Assembly: GCF_036324505.1 (NCBI RefSeq)
Contig: NC_086366.1
Span: 7,875,427 to 7,939,426, forward strand
Source: Eleginops maclovinus
Taxonomy: Eukaryota > Chordata > Actinopteri > Perciformes > Eleginopidae
Direction of reading: 5' to 3'
Length of the DNA: 64,000 nt
The notes beneath the pieces were generated by a model. The model did no database searches. It worked only from the letters and a program-made list of their open reading frames with translations, and was not told the DNA's origin. A program made the translations under genes and the position numbers. Shown one piece after another: positions 50,001 to 62,126 of the stretch (positions are counted from its first letter, which is position 1; each line of letters starts with the position of its first letter).

Positions 50001-53000
50001 TAAGCCAAAAATAATCCCCTCGTCCGCTTTATATTCAGCTGGACAAGTTTAATTGATCTGGTTATCAGCAGTAGTTAATATAAAAAACAAGTGTGTTCGA
50101 CTTTATTGGAAGTTTGTCCTTTGTGACACACGCAGTCGAAGCACTGAGAGTCTGATGTATCACCATTCATCCACACAATTGGAACAATAATCGCCATAGT
50201 ACACACTGTTATCTTCCAACAACAATGGACTGCTTCGCTTACTAATTTCTCTTCTGGTTTTTAATCGTATTTGATAGGAAAAGGTCTTGAGAGAGGAGAG
50301 CAGAGGATGGGCGAGGTGAAAAGCAAAAGGGGGGAAATTCCTGAGATTACTATATGAAAGGTTTGGAAGGGCCTGATTGACAGACAGCCCAGTCCAAACA
50401 ACCCAATTTAGCCCACAGGAACTCTGTCTGAACTTCAGCACCGCAGGATGACACAGAAGGAGGGAGGGGTGGAAGGATGGAAGTGGAAAAGACAGTGGAG
50501 AGGGAAGCACTGTGTAGAGGAAAAGACGTGAGAATGTTGGCAAAATCTGAGAGGCCCAGGCATTGATTGATGGACGGACAGACTCTGGGTTGGTGGGGTT
50601 ACACGTACACACATTTAACATATGGGCTGGGAGTTAGATTTATAAACCTCTCCAACAGCCTCCCTATAGGCAAGGAAAACAAATGTCCATGTTCAGGTTG
50701 GCCCCATGGTGTTTTTACTGTAGTAGATAGGCAGGAGGTGCCTCTGGGTTTATTGAAATGGGGATACTTCACTACTGTTCACTCTTTTTCTTAGTTTTTG
50801 ATGCAAAGATTGACATTCTGTTCATTTTTAATATCCTCTACTTTTAAAAATGTGTTTTTCTTATGTCCCCTACGATGGTGTGTATTTTTTATACTGTATC
50901 TTTACAAAGTGTGTTACCAGAGAGATGTTTTTACAGTATATTCCTCTACTGAAGGAGGCGGTGCACTTCACACTTCACTTCGCTATTGTCTTTGTGTGTG
51001 TATCATGTACGGTGTCCTCGAGTGCCGAGAAAGGCGCCTTCAAATAAAATGTGTCATTATTATTATTACTTAATTTGAGAATCAAACGGTACCTGACAAA
51101 CTAGATTAGGTGTGTCATCAATTTCAAACACCCATTTGCTGACAATCATTGTCACAACACCGAAGCAACCTGCCTCCTCCAGCGCTGAGGAGACTTAGGG
51201 CACAGAGAGCCAGAGTTTGCTATAGCTTAGTGAAAGTTTTGACAACAAACACTGTACAGAGTGAAGTTTGGGGATAAAAACCAGACCCTGGAGTTTCCTT
51301 CCACCATACCAGGAAATCCCACTAGATATTATTGTAAGACTAAGATTGCGGTCGAATTGTCAGTTTAGCTTAGGAAGGTTCCTAACAAAGCGAAATGTCC
51401 CGGAAATATCCAAGTGGCCGCCCATGATAAGAGCTGTTCGAATTCTCTAGATCAGGCGTGTCCAAACTACGGCCCGGGGGCCAAAAGCAGCCCGTTGGAC
51501 ATTTTGAATTGGCCTTCAATAAATCCTAAAAGTATAATATTGATATATTCAAATATAATTTGAACCTTTTAGCGCGCAATTTCAAGCGGTGCGCGAGGCC
51601 GAGTGCAGGGCTTGTGACTAGTCGGGCGACACCGCTGTCTCCATAGAACAACAGTAACATCAGTGCAGAGCCGTTTTAAGTGGATCATGTGAATTCAACT
51701 TCAGTGAGATGGAGAAGATGTGATTCCATACCCTTTGTTTACTTTTAATGCGGATCTAATGTTTAAAAGATGTCTTAAGGCAGACTTTCATATTGAAGTT
51801 AATGTTCAAACTGTGTGCTTTCAGGTGTTCCGGGTGGCCAGTGTGTGTCTAGGCAGCCCTCCTGAGACCATCTGCTGGGAGTACAGGGACAAGGACAAGA
51901 ACTTCCACCGCATGGGACCCCTCACCCCCCAGGAGTTCTACAAAGAGCACGTCAAACCTCTATACAACATTCAGGACAAAGTATGTCACCCATCCAATGC
52001 ATCAGATTGTGTTACTTGCTGTTTCTCGTTTTGTTTCTGAGCTTGGATGTTAACTCTTTACCCTCAGATCTGCCTTGTGAACGACCCTCGACCCCAGAAC
52101 CCCTACGGGAAGCTGTACACTGTGGAGTTCCTCGGTAACATGGTCGGTGGCCGCAGCACTCTGTACAACAACCAGGCCATCCAGCTGCTCAAAAAGGCTG
52201 CTGCTGATTCCATCAAGGAGGGAGAGGTAGGTTGGGGCAAACAGACCGTGGCCGTAGACACACATTTGTACAGTCAAGCGTCTCACCGTGTGAACTTCAT
52301 AAATCTGAACATGCTGTCTTTCTGCTAGGCGGTGTGGTTCGGTTGTGACGTCGGGAAACATTTCCACGGCAAGCTGGGTATTAATGACATGAATGTGTGA
52401 GTATAATGCATCATGTGGAAGTTATTTTCAATGGCACTTTATTCTAGTCTGCCGTGCATATGTCCCAGATTTTAGAAGCAATATGTTTACATGGCTTTCA
52501 TCATTTCTTATATGTAGGGCCATGAACGCGCTTACATTTGGGATTTGATGATTGCAATACAGTTGCAATATACTGGTATCAATAATAACAGTGATATAAA
52601 AAAATATTAGAAAAATTATATCACAAATCACACAATAGTCAAAGATTTGATATAAAACATTTTTTTGTGATTATTTATTAATTAATTATTTATTATCTGA
52701 AGATTTTGTGACTATATTTTCATTGTGAATACTTTTAGCCATGATAATTGTGTGTTTTCTGGGCGAGTAGTTGTAGTTTTGTTTGGAAAAGTGACTTAAA
52801 AGCAGGGTTGTAGTCAAGTCAAGCTACCAATTGTCATGTCTAGGAGGAGACCGAGTCGAGTCCAAGTCATCATTACCTGTACATCTTTAGATTGAGAATA
52901 GCGTAGGCACGTACGGGTACTCGCCTCGCAGTTGCACACGCCTGGGGCTGAGTACATCCAGACTCGGATTCCCTCGAGTCCTAGTCCAAGCTCTAGTACT

Positions 53001-54368
53001 CCACGTCTGCTTAAAAGAGAACGCAACAAGGAAATAGAATATCCTACACACTGAATATTCCACGTTTGACAGGCTTAACATGACAGGAGCAGACTTCATC
53101 TGCATACCCAAGGTGTTATTCTCTCCACAGGGGAGCAGTGGCTTGTCTTTGACCCTTCACGTGTAGAGGCTCCTGTGTCTGAGTTTCTGGCGCCTGGGTT
53201 AAATTTGCTGGCAAAACTGAACCAGTGTGGTGCCGAATGTCTGGTCCAGTCTCTGCTGAAGCTCATCTTTCACACAGAGGTTTTAATGAGCCATAGATGG
53301 ACTATAAATGGAAAGATGATGAGGTCTATTGCAGCTTCATTTCTACAGTCATGTCATAACAAAGGAATGAAAAGGTGGAATACGATTCTTATAAAGGTCT
53401 TGTTTTTTCATGGTTATCACACTTTTGGCAGCCCCCTACGAAGAATAAAGACTCAAAACTGCATTTTCTGTTGAAGTGATCACTACGTCCCTTGTGTAAC
53501 ATCACTTGTGTGTATGCATTTGTGCGTGCAGGTTCAACCACGAGCTGGTGTTTGGAGTGTCGGTGAAGAACCTCTCCAAAGCGGAGCGGCTGATCTATGG
53601 AGACTCTCTGATGACCCACGCTATGATCCTCACTGCTGTCACAGACAAGGTACGCTCACACAGACATAGTGCTCAGGTGGATGATGCTTCGGTACGGAAA
53701 TATAAGGAACGTTTACAAGCAGTCGGACAGGAATATACACATTTAGCAGGGTTTATTGCATCAAAGCCGTGTTTACGCTGCTTTAATCGGCTGCAGTTTT
53801 TCAAAGTGATGTCAATTTCCCCCCCTTGTAAGTAGCCCCAGCTGTTAGCACACTTTCTTTCCTCTAGTCACAGCTTCTCACTCTTATCCCCCCATCATCG
53901 TCTGCTTTCTTTCAGGATGGAAAAGAAGGCTTTGAGAAGTGGAGGGTGGAAAACTCCTGGGGCGATGACCGTGGGAACAAAGGTAAGTTGAGAGATGCAT
54001 AACACCATTATAACACCATTCTTCTTTCAGTCCTTACCTTTAGGGTCATTTTTAAAGGTGAACCTGCAATAAATCACCATCAAAATGTATTTGTAACCGA
54101 TTGCTGTCTACTCACTGTGAATTATCTGGCTAAATAGTTGCTTTCATGTGGATCTGGTCCCGGTATCATATTCATGCTTCTTCAACAAACTCTTCCCACC
54201 TCCCCATCTCCCCTCCACATCGTTCTTGCACCGCCGTGTCTCGTGATAAATCATCATCTTCCTGTTTGTGTCTATTGGATTATGAACAGGATTAGACTGA
54301 GAGGTTCCCATGTGTTGCTGCTTTATGAACTTGTAATTGGCTGTGTCCTGTTTCATAAAGACTCACAG

Positions 54369-54416
<48 letters not shown>

Positions 54417-57400
54417 GCTCTTAATATGGTTCTTTAACCTCCTTGCCTCTGGGCTTGCCAAGTTGCATAATTGTACTTAAAAAAAGGGCACTGATCCAGC
54501 TAGCTAAGTGAAATTCCACCAAATTAAATACAAATACTTGGGTTCAAATGGTTTGTCTCCCTTTGGTGACTTATCGCATAGCTAGCTAAAACTGTAGCTG
54601 GAAAGCTAATCTGAGTCAGTGTAATATGAGGTGAATTCTCTCTGTTTTTCAATGCGTGTCTGACTTTGTGAAAGACGTAGCACTTGTTTGGTTAACTGGA
54701 AACTCTTGAACCTGTTTTTTTAGTGGTCAGCTGAAAGAGTTGTTTTTTGTTTGTTTTTTAACCACAAAAACGAATTTTACAAACCAAGACGGTCAAGTGG
54801 AAAATGTTGTCGAGTAAGTAGGGTCGGTTTGTCTGTATGCAACAGGACCCAAAACACAGCAGGCAGACTTGACTGTCTACTGTTGTTATTCCCCCTCTCC
54901 TTTCATCTCTGTTTCCCATCTTCCTCTCACCCTCTCCTCTCCATCTCTGCGCTCCACATTCCTCTGCAAATTGTAGGAGAGTATTTCAGGTCAGTCATGC
55001 ATCGTCTGGCAACACACACATACAGCGATGCGTACACACACAGAGGGACACACACACTTACTCACAATATTTGCTTGAACCCACAAACCATACTCACTGT
55101 TGGGAAAACATGTGAAAACCCCTCCGTCAAATCAGATGTATTTCACGCATATCTTATTCCATAAACACCAGCAGATAGGCCGGGCCAGCGCCCCCAGCTC
55201 CTCCGCAGAACAAATTAATAACGTTTTTCAGAACAAGAGTTCGAGAAACGGAGGTCACATGGGAATCCGGGGGCTTGTTTGTTTGACAAAAGCTGAGGGG
55301 AAAAGAAGTCGGTGGAGAAAAGAGACATTGGACAGAAATGAAAGCGTAGCGCAGGTAGAATCTGTTAGAAAACCGCAAAGACAAGTAGATGTGGGGATGA
55401 TTTCAGAAAGGAGACAATGAAATAAGAGTTGTAAAAGCAGTAGGGTAAAGTAAAGGGTGTGTTTATAAGGTTTCTAAAGGCTTAACATCTCTCTTCAGGC
55501 CTTTTCATATGCCTCCTACCCCTCCGTTTCTCACGAAAGGTTTCCGTTTTCTTCCTTGTTTATCCCCCTGCTAACTCCCCAGCTTTTTTTTCCACTTGAA
55601 ATGGCATTAGCAGGGATTCTGCGAGCCTTTGAAGTAGTACATTAAATTGTCTGATATGTCGGCTTTAGAAAAGGTTGCCAAAATATGTTTATTTTTCACT
55701 TTGTGTGACAACAGGGCCCCAATTAATAAAAAAAAACCTGGTCACATCCCATATATTAATTTCTGTTATGTTTGCATTGTTTAAACATGCCAATACGGTT
55801 GTGTACTTTAGGTCATTCTAGGATTTTTTAACATACTTTTGCCAGCTTTACCGTAAAATGCAATTGGGTATTAAACTGCATTCTATGTGGTCTTAAAAAG
55901 TCTTACCTGTTAAAACGTGCAGGTTATTAGGTGGATTTCTTAACCGTTGTCACAGGTTTAGCTTGAGCCCTGAATGAGTTCAACGTGGAAACTGAGAAAC
56001 TGATTTTCCATGAGCACGATGCTTCCATTGTTGAGTAAATACATGAGATGATGTTCATGTGGATGGAAGGATTCCCTTGGTAGCGGACACAACAAACACT
56101 TATGAAGAAAAGCTTCATTAACCTTTCAGTATGCTTCCTATCCAGTGCCTTCATTTTGCACCCAAACCACAGTTGCCTATCCGTCACCCCACCTCATTTA
56201 AAGGACCAATTTCACTTCCCATGAAATCAGAAACGCCTTTTTCTTTAGCCTTACCACAACTCTGCGGGTGCACTGTTCCCCGCCGTCTGTTATTATCTAG
56301 CTCTGTTCTTATATTTTGAAAAGACCCCCCCTCTCCTCAGTGCTGTCAAGTGTCAAAATGATTTCACAGATACCTCTTGTGTTTTATAGTAGCCATAACA
56401 AACCTTTTTCCAGTCAAGTCTAACTCAATATGTGAAAACATATCAAACTACAAGCAATGACCACAGTCTTTAAACCGTGTATTTTGACCTTTAATTGACT
56501 TTATGTTCCTGTATTCCCATTTCTACATTGAGCTTTGCTTTTAGCCCTGCTACGCTGCAAAGGATACCAATGTGTGCCACGTGGTCACTCTACATCCTGA
56601 ATCCATTTATTATATTGGAATCCATTTATTATATTGTTTTTTATAAACATTCATGTTGCCCATACAATATATCTTGATGACTTTAACTAATAATAATGAA
56701 TATATTTTTATTGTGAGCATAGCTGTGCCTGACAGAGACCCTAGCATGGCGGCAGACTCTTATCCTGCAGTAAAATGGTAAATCCGAAAAATGAAACATT
56801 CTCGAGCTTGTGGGAAATGTCCTGAGGTCAATGAAAGATGTGAAGGAGGAGTAATAAGGAGTTAGGCAAGAACAACAGCAGAGTCTACTGCACTTCATTT
56901 ATAACGATGACGTACTCAAGGCTGCGCGATTCAAGTAGGGATTCTTGTCCAAAATATATACACAACCCCCAGGTTCTCCATAGTTTACAATGATGCAGCC
57001 AAAGTGGATGTTATTTAATTGCCAAATTGTGTGAAATTGTTATGTTGATGCCTCGAGGAACTGTGGTACGTCATGGCCTTTCCATTGATTCAGTGTACAC
57101 TTTGCTAAAGGGAAAAAGAAAGGGGTAGTTTCCCATACTCAGGAGCAGTTCTAAGCAAAGAAGACTATTCAACTGAAACCCTCATCTTGTTTTAAGCATT
57201 TAGCTGTTCAGCTAACGTGTCTTAATCACTGCTCATTCGCTCATAGCAAGATACAACTCTGTAAAAAATAAAGAGACCAGCATTATCAGTTCCTCTGGTT
57301 TTATTATTTATAGACATGTCTGAGTTAAATTATAATATGTTTGTTTTATTGTATTCTATAAACTACTGACAACGTTTCTCTTATGTTGGAATTCAACAGA

Positions 57401-59497
57401 CACTGGAATGGCTGCCATACATGTAGAGATAAAGATTTAAGAACATTTTGGAGTGGCCTCAGAGCTGTATCTGTTCCACACTCCTCTAGCTTACAGTACA
57501 TACGTTTTTTCTGAGACAGGACAGTCAGCCTATCCCTAAAAACAAATAAGGACACCCAACCTTCACACACACCACCATGCCACCCAACACGCGGGTTCCA
57601 GTAAGCTCACATCCACACACAGACACAAACACACGGATACCACAGTGAGAACCAGGCAACGTGCCATCTAAGATTTGCATACTTGAAAGAGCACATATAC
57701 ACAACACACCCAGACACGCCATCCCCAATACATTGTTTTGAACCGTGGCACGTTCTTGCGGTTGCCCTGACGTCTTCGATAAGTCAACTTGACAGTAGGA
57801 GAGATATCTCGCTTGTTCAACTTTGACAACATGAGGAGGGGAAAAGTAAAGAGACTTAGAAAGTGGCATTAGAGAAAAAGAATAGCAAAATAACTTGAGC
57901 ATAATCACTCTAAAGTCTGGTTGCCAGTTCTCATCCAGCTTTCCGTGTTCGTCGGATCTGCATGGGATCTGATCCCGTCTGTTTTCTCAAAACTTGAAGT
58001 CTCTGTTAAGCAGAAGACTCACACATAGACATCTTTCATGTAAAACCATTTCAGCATGGGGCTACATCCTCCTCCAAAAAGAGATTTTTTTTTCCCCGAC
58101 ATGTTTCTGTCAACTTTCAAGGTTGGCGTTCATAAGAACCCCAGATTGTATGGCTGCACGCACACACTGAGGGAGATGGACACAGACATTGTTTCGTTTT
58201 ATCAGGGTGGGTATGCAGAGGTGATAGCAGGAGTGTTGAAGGCATACAGCACTTTAGGGTGGGGGAGTTTGAACTGTGATGGTCCTCCACCCTGCTGTCT
58301 GTCAAAACAATAGAGTTTAGCGATAAAGAGCTATTAGAATAAAATGTGCGTGCATTGATAATGTTTCATCGTTGTGTTGAACTGTTCTTAGCAGCACTCC
58401 CTTCTCCCCCGCTTTCAGTGAACGAGCAGTAAGGATGAACGGCTTGATATGTAGCATGGTGTGTTTGGTGCAAGAGTATTTCCTTATTGAAAATGAATCG
58501 TTATCAGGGTTGACTTCAGGGAGCTTTCCAAACTTGGTAGAAGAAAAAAAAAAAGGCAAGATTTTTCGGGACTAACTTTATTTGCTTTTATTGCAGAGAT
58601 GTTCAATCAATCAGGGATGTCTCTAAGTTAAATATTGTCTTGGCCAATTGACTTTGCCTTTCTTCAAATCCTTATTTTAAAGCAAAAAAGTGTTGAAAGG
58701 CTTGACTGCTCTCACTTTTAGAGAACTCAAATTTGGAGGGGGTGCCACTTTCTCTGCATTGTTTAAAACTTCTTAACAAAGAAAAAATCATGATCTTGTT
58801 TATGCCGAGTGACAAGTTTAATTATCATGTTTATAATAATCTGAACACTTAAAAAAAACTGATTCAGGTGTTTGTTTTCTTTATCAAACGTATTAGTGAT
58901 TCGGTCACACAATTAATTCAAGTGTTTGACGAGGAGGACAGACCCGCAGAGTCCCAATTTATGTTTTATTTTACAAAAACTATTTTCTAATGTAAGCACT
59001 GCGTCAGTCTCACCAGCATCGGTTGTTATAATGATGTTCTATTTATAATATTTACTGCATGGTTTGCAATTTACCTGGTTAATATATGCAATCAACCTGG
59101 ATGTAGTTATGTCTGTACATGGTAGTAGATCAAATGAACTTCAAGTAGTACATTAAGGTTCCCATCACTCCCATCACATGCATCATTATAAGATGATGAA
59201 ACCACAAACTTTTTTTAATCCATACAGTTTCACCTAAATTGCATTCATTTCCAAGTTGTGGTTTATCTTTCCGTTATCCCATTTCTATGCCAGCCTTTCA
59301 GGTAAACAAAAAGATCTCATCGGTTGTGTTCCCTGTCTCCCTCTGCAGGTTACCTGATCATGACGGACGATTGGTTCTCCGAGTACGTGTACGAGGTGGT
59401 AGTAGACAAGAAGTTCCTCTCCGCTGAAGTCCTGGATGTGATGCAACAGGAGCCAGTTGTACTTCCTGCCTGGGACCCAATGGGAGCCCTGGCATAA
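38055..59497 (+). CDS. blmh: Bleomycin hydrolase, papain-like cysteine aminopeptidase (12 exons, 452 aa)
   Basis: A cytosolic, self-compartmentalising C1-family cysteine aminopeptidase. The family forms hexameric barrels, inactivates bleomycin by hydrolysing its amide, hydrolyses homocysteine thiolactone and trims peptides. Exons: 38055-38064, 40285-40482, 41921-42030, 43115-43256, 44092-44180, 44273-44365, 51825-51980, 52068-52226, 52329-52396, 53532-53649, 53916-53982, 59349-59497. All phases agree and the total is 1359 nt including TAA. The catalytic residues are Cys72 in SGRCWIFSCLNVMR, His371 in LMTHAMILTAV and Asn394 in VENSWGDD. The length is close to human BLMH (455 aa), with a collinear sequence and no gaps. 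The first coding exon has only 10 nt. The protein ends AWDPMGALA, directly followed by TAA; the human protein, as I remember it, carries one more residue. Intron 6 (7.5 kb) and intron 11 (5.4 kb) are the largest apart from intron 1. Confidence 0.97.
38549..38770 (+). repeat. 'Aagtacatttac' type dispersed repeat in blmh intron 1
   Basis: Low-complexity but recognisable: gtaactaagtacatttac, cttaagtaca, acttgtactttacctgagta, ctactctactacattt. Related pieces occur at 22750-22828 (opposite strand) and 27628-27800 in rap1gap2 introns. Confidence 0.7.
40955..41060 (+). repeat. Dispersed repeat fragment in blmh intron 2
   Basis: tttcaaggtttcaaggtttt, atttgtcatatatgcacagc, caatgaaaatcttatgtcgc and gctcctccaaca match the style of a common teleost repeat end. 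No boundaries or target duplication were seen. Confidence 0.5.
45759..45784 (+). repeat. (CA)n microsatellite
   Basis: About 12 CA units in blmh intron 6. Confidence 0.9.
48005..48312 (+). repeat. Dispersed teleost repeat, longer copy in blmh intron 6
   Basis: The 3' half matches 15215-15410 (ggcagtatgagaaaaataaa, ttttgaacattacagcatg, cacagtagaggaac). The 5' half (cacttctattggctagcac, caatcacaacagatc, ccaattagatcagactt) is typical of the upstream part of the same teleost repeat. Confidence 0.75.
51453..51720 (+). mobile_element. hAT-like transposon end fragment
   Basis: Begins caggcgtgtccaaactacgg followed by a cccggggg(cc) block. This is the style of terminal sequence of Charlie-type hAT elements, which often start CAGGGGTGTCCAAACT. 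No matching right end was seen, so this is probably a solo end or truncated copy. It lies about 105 bp upstream of blmh exon 7. The right boundary is approximate. Confidence 0.55.
52803..53030 (+). repeat. Dispersed repeat fragment (gact/gagtc-rich) in blmh intron 9
   Basis: Begins cagggttgtagtcaagtcaa and contains many GAGTC/GACTC steps (accgagtcgagtccaagtc, cagactcgg, ccctcgagtcctagtccaag). This is a pattern common in teleost interspersed repeats. Confidence 0.5.
54370..54413 (+). repeat. (AC)22 microsatellite
   Basis: Pure AC run in blmh intron 11. Confidence 0.95.
56599..56636 (+). repeat. 19-bp exact tandem duplication
   Basis: The unit gaatccatttattatattg occurs twice in a row in blmh intron 11. 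Confidence 0.9.
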
Positions 59498-59624
59498 TAC
59501 AGAAATCCAGGTTCTAGCCCCAACCTCTGGTCGATTTGACTCCGCCCTATTCCTCGGCTGGTTTTACCTCTCCGATATTTCCCCCACACCTTCTTCCAAA
59601 ACAGCCTGTTCTTCTAGAAAAAAT

Positions 59625-59630
59625 AATAAA
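59625..59630 (+). promoter_or_regulatory. blmh: Poly(A) signal AATAAA, blmh
   Basis: Canonical hexamer 128 nt after the blmh stop, within AATAATAAAG. A second AATAAA at 59730-59735 could give a slightly longer 3' UTR. Confidence 0.75.
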
Positions 59631-59759
59631 GATTTTGTTTTTCTTTTTTTACTGGACTGCCTGTGTCTTTTGTCTGTCTTTATTTCAGTTACACTCCCGC
59701 AACGTTTCTCTTTTTTTGGGATGGTAAACAATAAAGCACTGAATCAGGGCCTGAGCATT

Positions 59760-60537
59760 TAAAAGGTGAAGTGGGTTTATTGCATTGTAAACACTCGTTT
59801 CAATTTGAGACAGGTCGGCTTCAAAAACAAGAGGTTGATTCAAGTATAATAGCAATCTGAGCTGTTGACATATGGTAGGTTATATACCGACAAATACAAT
59901 AAAGGGCAGTCAACCCTGCTTTTTTAATTGATACACCTGTGTGTTCCAGAGTTTTTAAAATACATTTAAAGACCTTTTTTTGACTTATGCCTGTGTTCCT
60001 TTCACATCCTGGACACGGACAAAACAGCACTGATTGACTGCTTGAAAAAACAGAAATTCTGCAAACACAATGTAAGCCAGGAATGTAGGATAGATATGCA
60101 TCTGAACATTACGTGCATACGCTTTTAAAATATTGTTTTCATACTTTCTGCCTGTATCCTCCATGATTGGAAATCTAGGAATGTTAAAAGCAGGAAAAGG
60201 GTCAAACTTCAATAATCCTCGAATCCAAGAACTTTCTGCACAGAAACTGAAATAATTTCTCAGGGACTTTTCAACTCTTCCTGCTTTAAAACATTCCTGT
60301 CAAGGTAAAAATGACCTCTGTCCTCCCAGCAGTTGGCCTGTCAGCTGAGTTACTGCTGTTCACACTGCAGCATGTTGTTGAAAGCAAGAAGTGCCCATTC
60401 AGCACCACAGGCTTAAAGCAGATGGGGGACCTGGGACCCGGTTGCATGTGTGGATTGGGAAGATTTAGGTTGTAATCTACAGGTCAGAGGCCTATTTTTT
60501 AGGGGAGTTTCAATAACTCACAGACTTTTGTGATATA
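59760..60537. other. Intergenic, no gene seen
   Basis: Between the blmh 3' end and the Tc1 element. AT-rich, with only short unsupported open frames. Confidence 0.6.
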
Positions 60538-62124
60538 CAGTGGGGAGAACAAGTATTTGATACACTGCAGATTTTGCAGGTTTTCCCACTTACAAAGCAT
60601 GTAGAAGTCTGTTATTTGTATCATAGGTATTCTTCAACTGTGAGAGACGGAATCTAAAACAAAAATCCAGAAAATCACATCGTATGATTTTAAGTAATTA
60701 ATTTGCATTTTATTGCATGACATAAGTATTTGATACATCAGAAAAACAGAACTTAATATTTGGCACAGAAGCCTTTGTTTGCAATTACAGAGATCAGACA
60801 TTTCCTGTAGTTCTTGACCAGGTTTGCACACGCTGCAGCAGGGATTTTGGTCCACTCCTCCATACAGATCTTCTCCAGATCCTTCAGGTTTCGGGGCTGT
60901 CACTGGGCAATACGGACTTTCAGCTCCCTCCAAAGATTTTCTATGGGGTTCAGGTCTGGAGACTGGCTAGGCCACTCCAGGACCTTGAGATGCTTCTTAC
61001 AGAGCCACTCCTTAGTTGCCCTGGTTGTGTGTTTCGGGTCGCTGTCATGCTGGAAGACCCAGCCACGAGCCATCTTCAATGCTCTTACTGAGGGAAGGAG
61101 CTTGTTGGCCAAGATCTCGTGATACATGGCCCCATCCATCCTCCCCTCAATACGCTGCAGTCGTCCTGTCCCCTTTGCAGAAAAGCATCCCCAAAGAAGG
61201 ACGTTTCCACCTCCATGCTTCGCGGTTGGGATGGTGTTCTTGGGGTTGTACTCATCCTTCTTCTTACTCCAAACACGGTGAGTGGAGTTTAGACCAAAAA
61301 GCTCTATTTTTGTCTCATCAGACCACATGACCTTCTCCCATTCCTCCTCTGGATCATCCAGATAGTCATTGGCAAACTTCAGAAGGGCCAGGACATGCGC
61401 TGGCTTGAGCAGGGGGACCTTGCGTGCGCTGCAGGATTTTAATCCATGACGGTGTAGTGTGTTACTAATGGTTTTCTTTGAGACTGTGGTCCCAGCTCTC
61501 TTCAGGTCATTGACCAGGTCCTGCCATGTAGTTCTGGGCTGATCCCTCACCTTCCTCATGATCACTGATGCCCCACGAGGTGAGATCTTGCATGGAGCCC
61601 CAGACCGAGGGAGATTGACCGTCATCTTGAACTTCTTCTATTTTCTAATAATTGCACCAACAGTTGTTGCCTTCTCACCGAGCTGCTTGCCTATTGTCCT
61701 GTAGCCCATCCCAGCCTTGTGCAGGTCTACAATTTTATCCCTGATGTCCTTACACAGCTCTCTGGTCTTGGCCATTGTGGAAAGGTTGGAGTCTGTTTGA
61801 TTGAGTGTGTGGACAGGTCTCTTTTATACAGGTAACAAGTTCAAACAGGTGCAGTTAATACAGGTAATGAGTGGAGAACAGGAGGGCTTCTTAAAGAAAC
61901 ACTAACAGGTCTGTGAGAGCCGGAATTCTTACTGGTTGGTAGGTGATCAAATACTTACGTCATGCAATAAAATGCAAATGAATTATTTAAAAATCATACA
62001 ATGTGATTTTCTCGATTTTTGTTTTAGATTCCGTCTCTCACAGTTGAAGTATAATTACAGACCTCTTTGTAAGTGGGAAAACCTGCAAAATCGGCAGTGT
62101 ATCAAATACTTGTTCTCCCCACTG
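60538..62124 (-). mobile_element. Tc1-like DNA transposon with IR/DR ends
   Basis: A 1587-bp element flanked on both sides by TA, the Tc1/mariner target. The ends are inverted: cagtggggagaacaagtatt on the left and its complement on the right. The inverted similarity runs inward about 180-200 bp (60538 to about 60740, about 61945 to 62124). Inside each end the motif agtatttgatac occurs twice, near the outer tip (60552-60563) and near the inner edge (60725-60736), and the right end mirrors this. This is the IR/DR arrangement of Sleeping Beauty-type Tc1 elements. It encodes a broken transposase on the minus strand. It sits about 1 kb downstream of blmh. Confidence 0.95.
60753..61775 (-). pseudogene. 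Tc1-like transposase, inactivated by two nonsense codons
   Basis: From the ATG at 61775 to the TAA at 60753-60755 the frame spans 1023 nt (340 codons plus stop), the full Tc1 length with no frameshift. Two in-frame stops break it: TAG at 61640-61638 (codon 46, where family members have Trp, probably TGG to TAG) and TGA at 60902-60900 (codon 292, probably CGA to TGA, a CpG transition). The DD34E residues remain: Asp153 (WSDETK), Asp244 (QHDSDPKH) and Glu279 (NPIENLW). The N-terminal helix-turn-helix region ([12 protein letters not shown]) is also present. The longest uninterrupted piece is 61625-60900 (241 aa). Confidence 0.93.
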
Positions 62125-62126
62125 TA

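Larger units (their letters stand above)
44366..51824 (+). other. blmh: blmh intron 6 (7.5 kb)
   Basis: Contains the CA microsatellite at 45759, the dispersed repeat at 48005-48312 and the hAT-like end at 51453-51720. Several open frames over 100 codons occur, but none has similarity or exon borders that I can support. Confidence 0.85.
53983..59348 (+). other. blmh: blmh intron 11 (5.4 kb)
   Basis: Separates the VENSWG exon from the last coding exon. It holds the AC microsatellite at 54370 and a 19-bp tandem duplication at 56599. No other gene was recognised. Confidence 0.85.

Noticed and set aside
50160..50621. 153-codon open frame (-)
   Set aside because: Pyrimidine/purine-skewed intron sequence, with no family recognised.
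54751..55164. 137-codon open frame in blmh intron 11
   Set aside because: Contains CACA-rich low-complexity sequence and no homology. The flanking exons join in phase without it.
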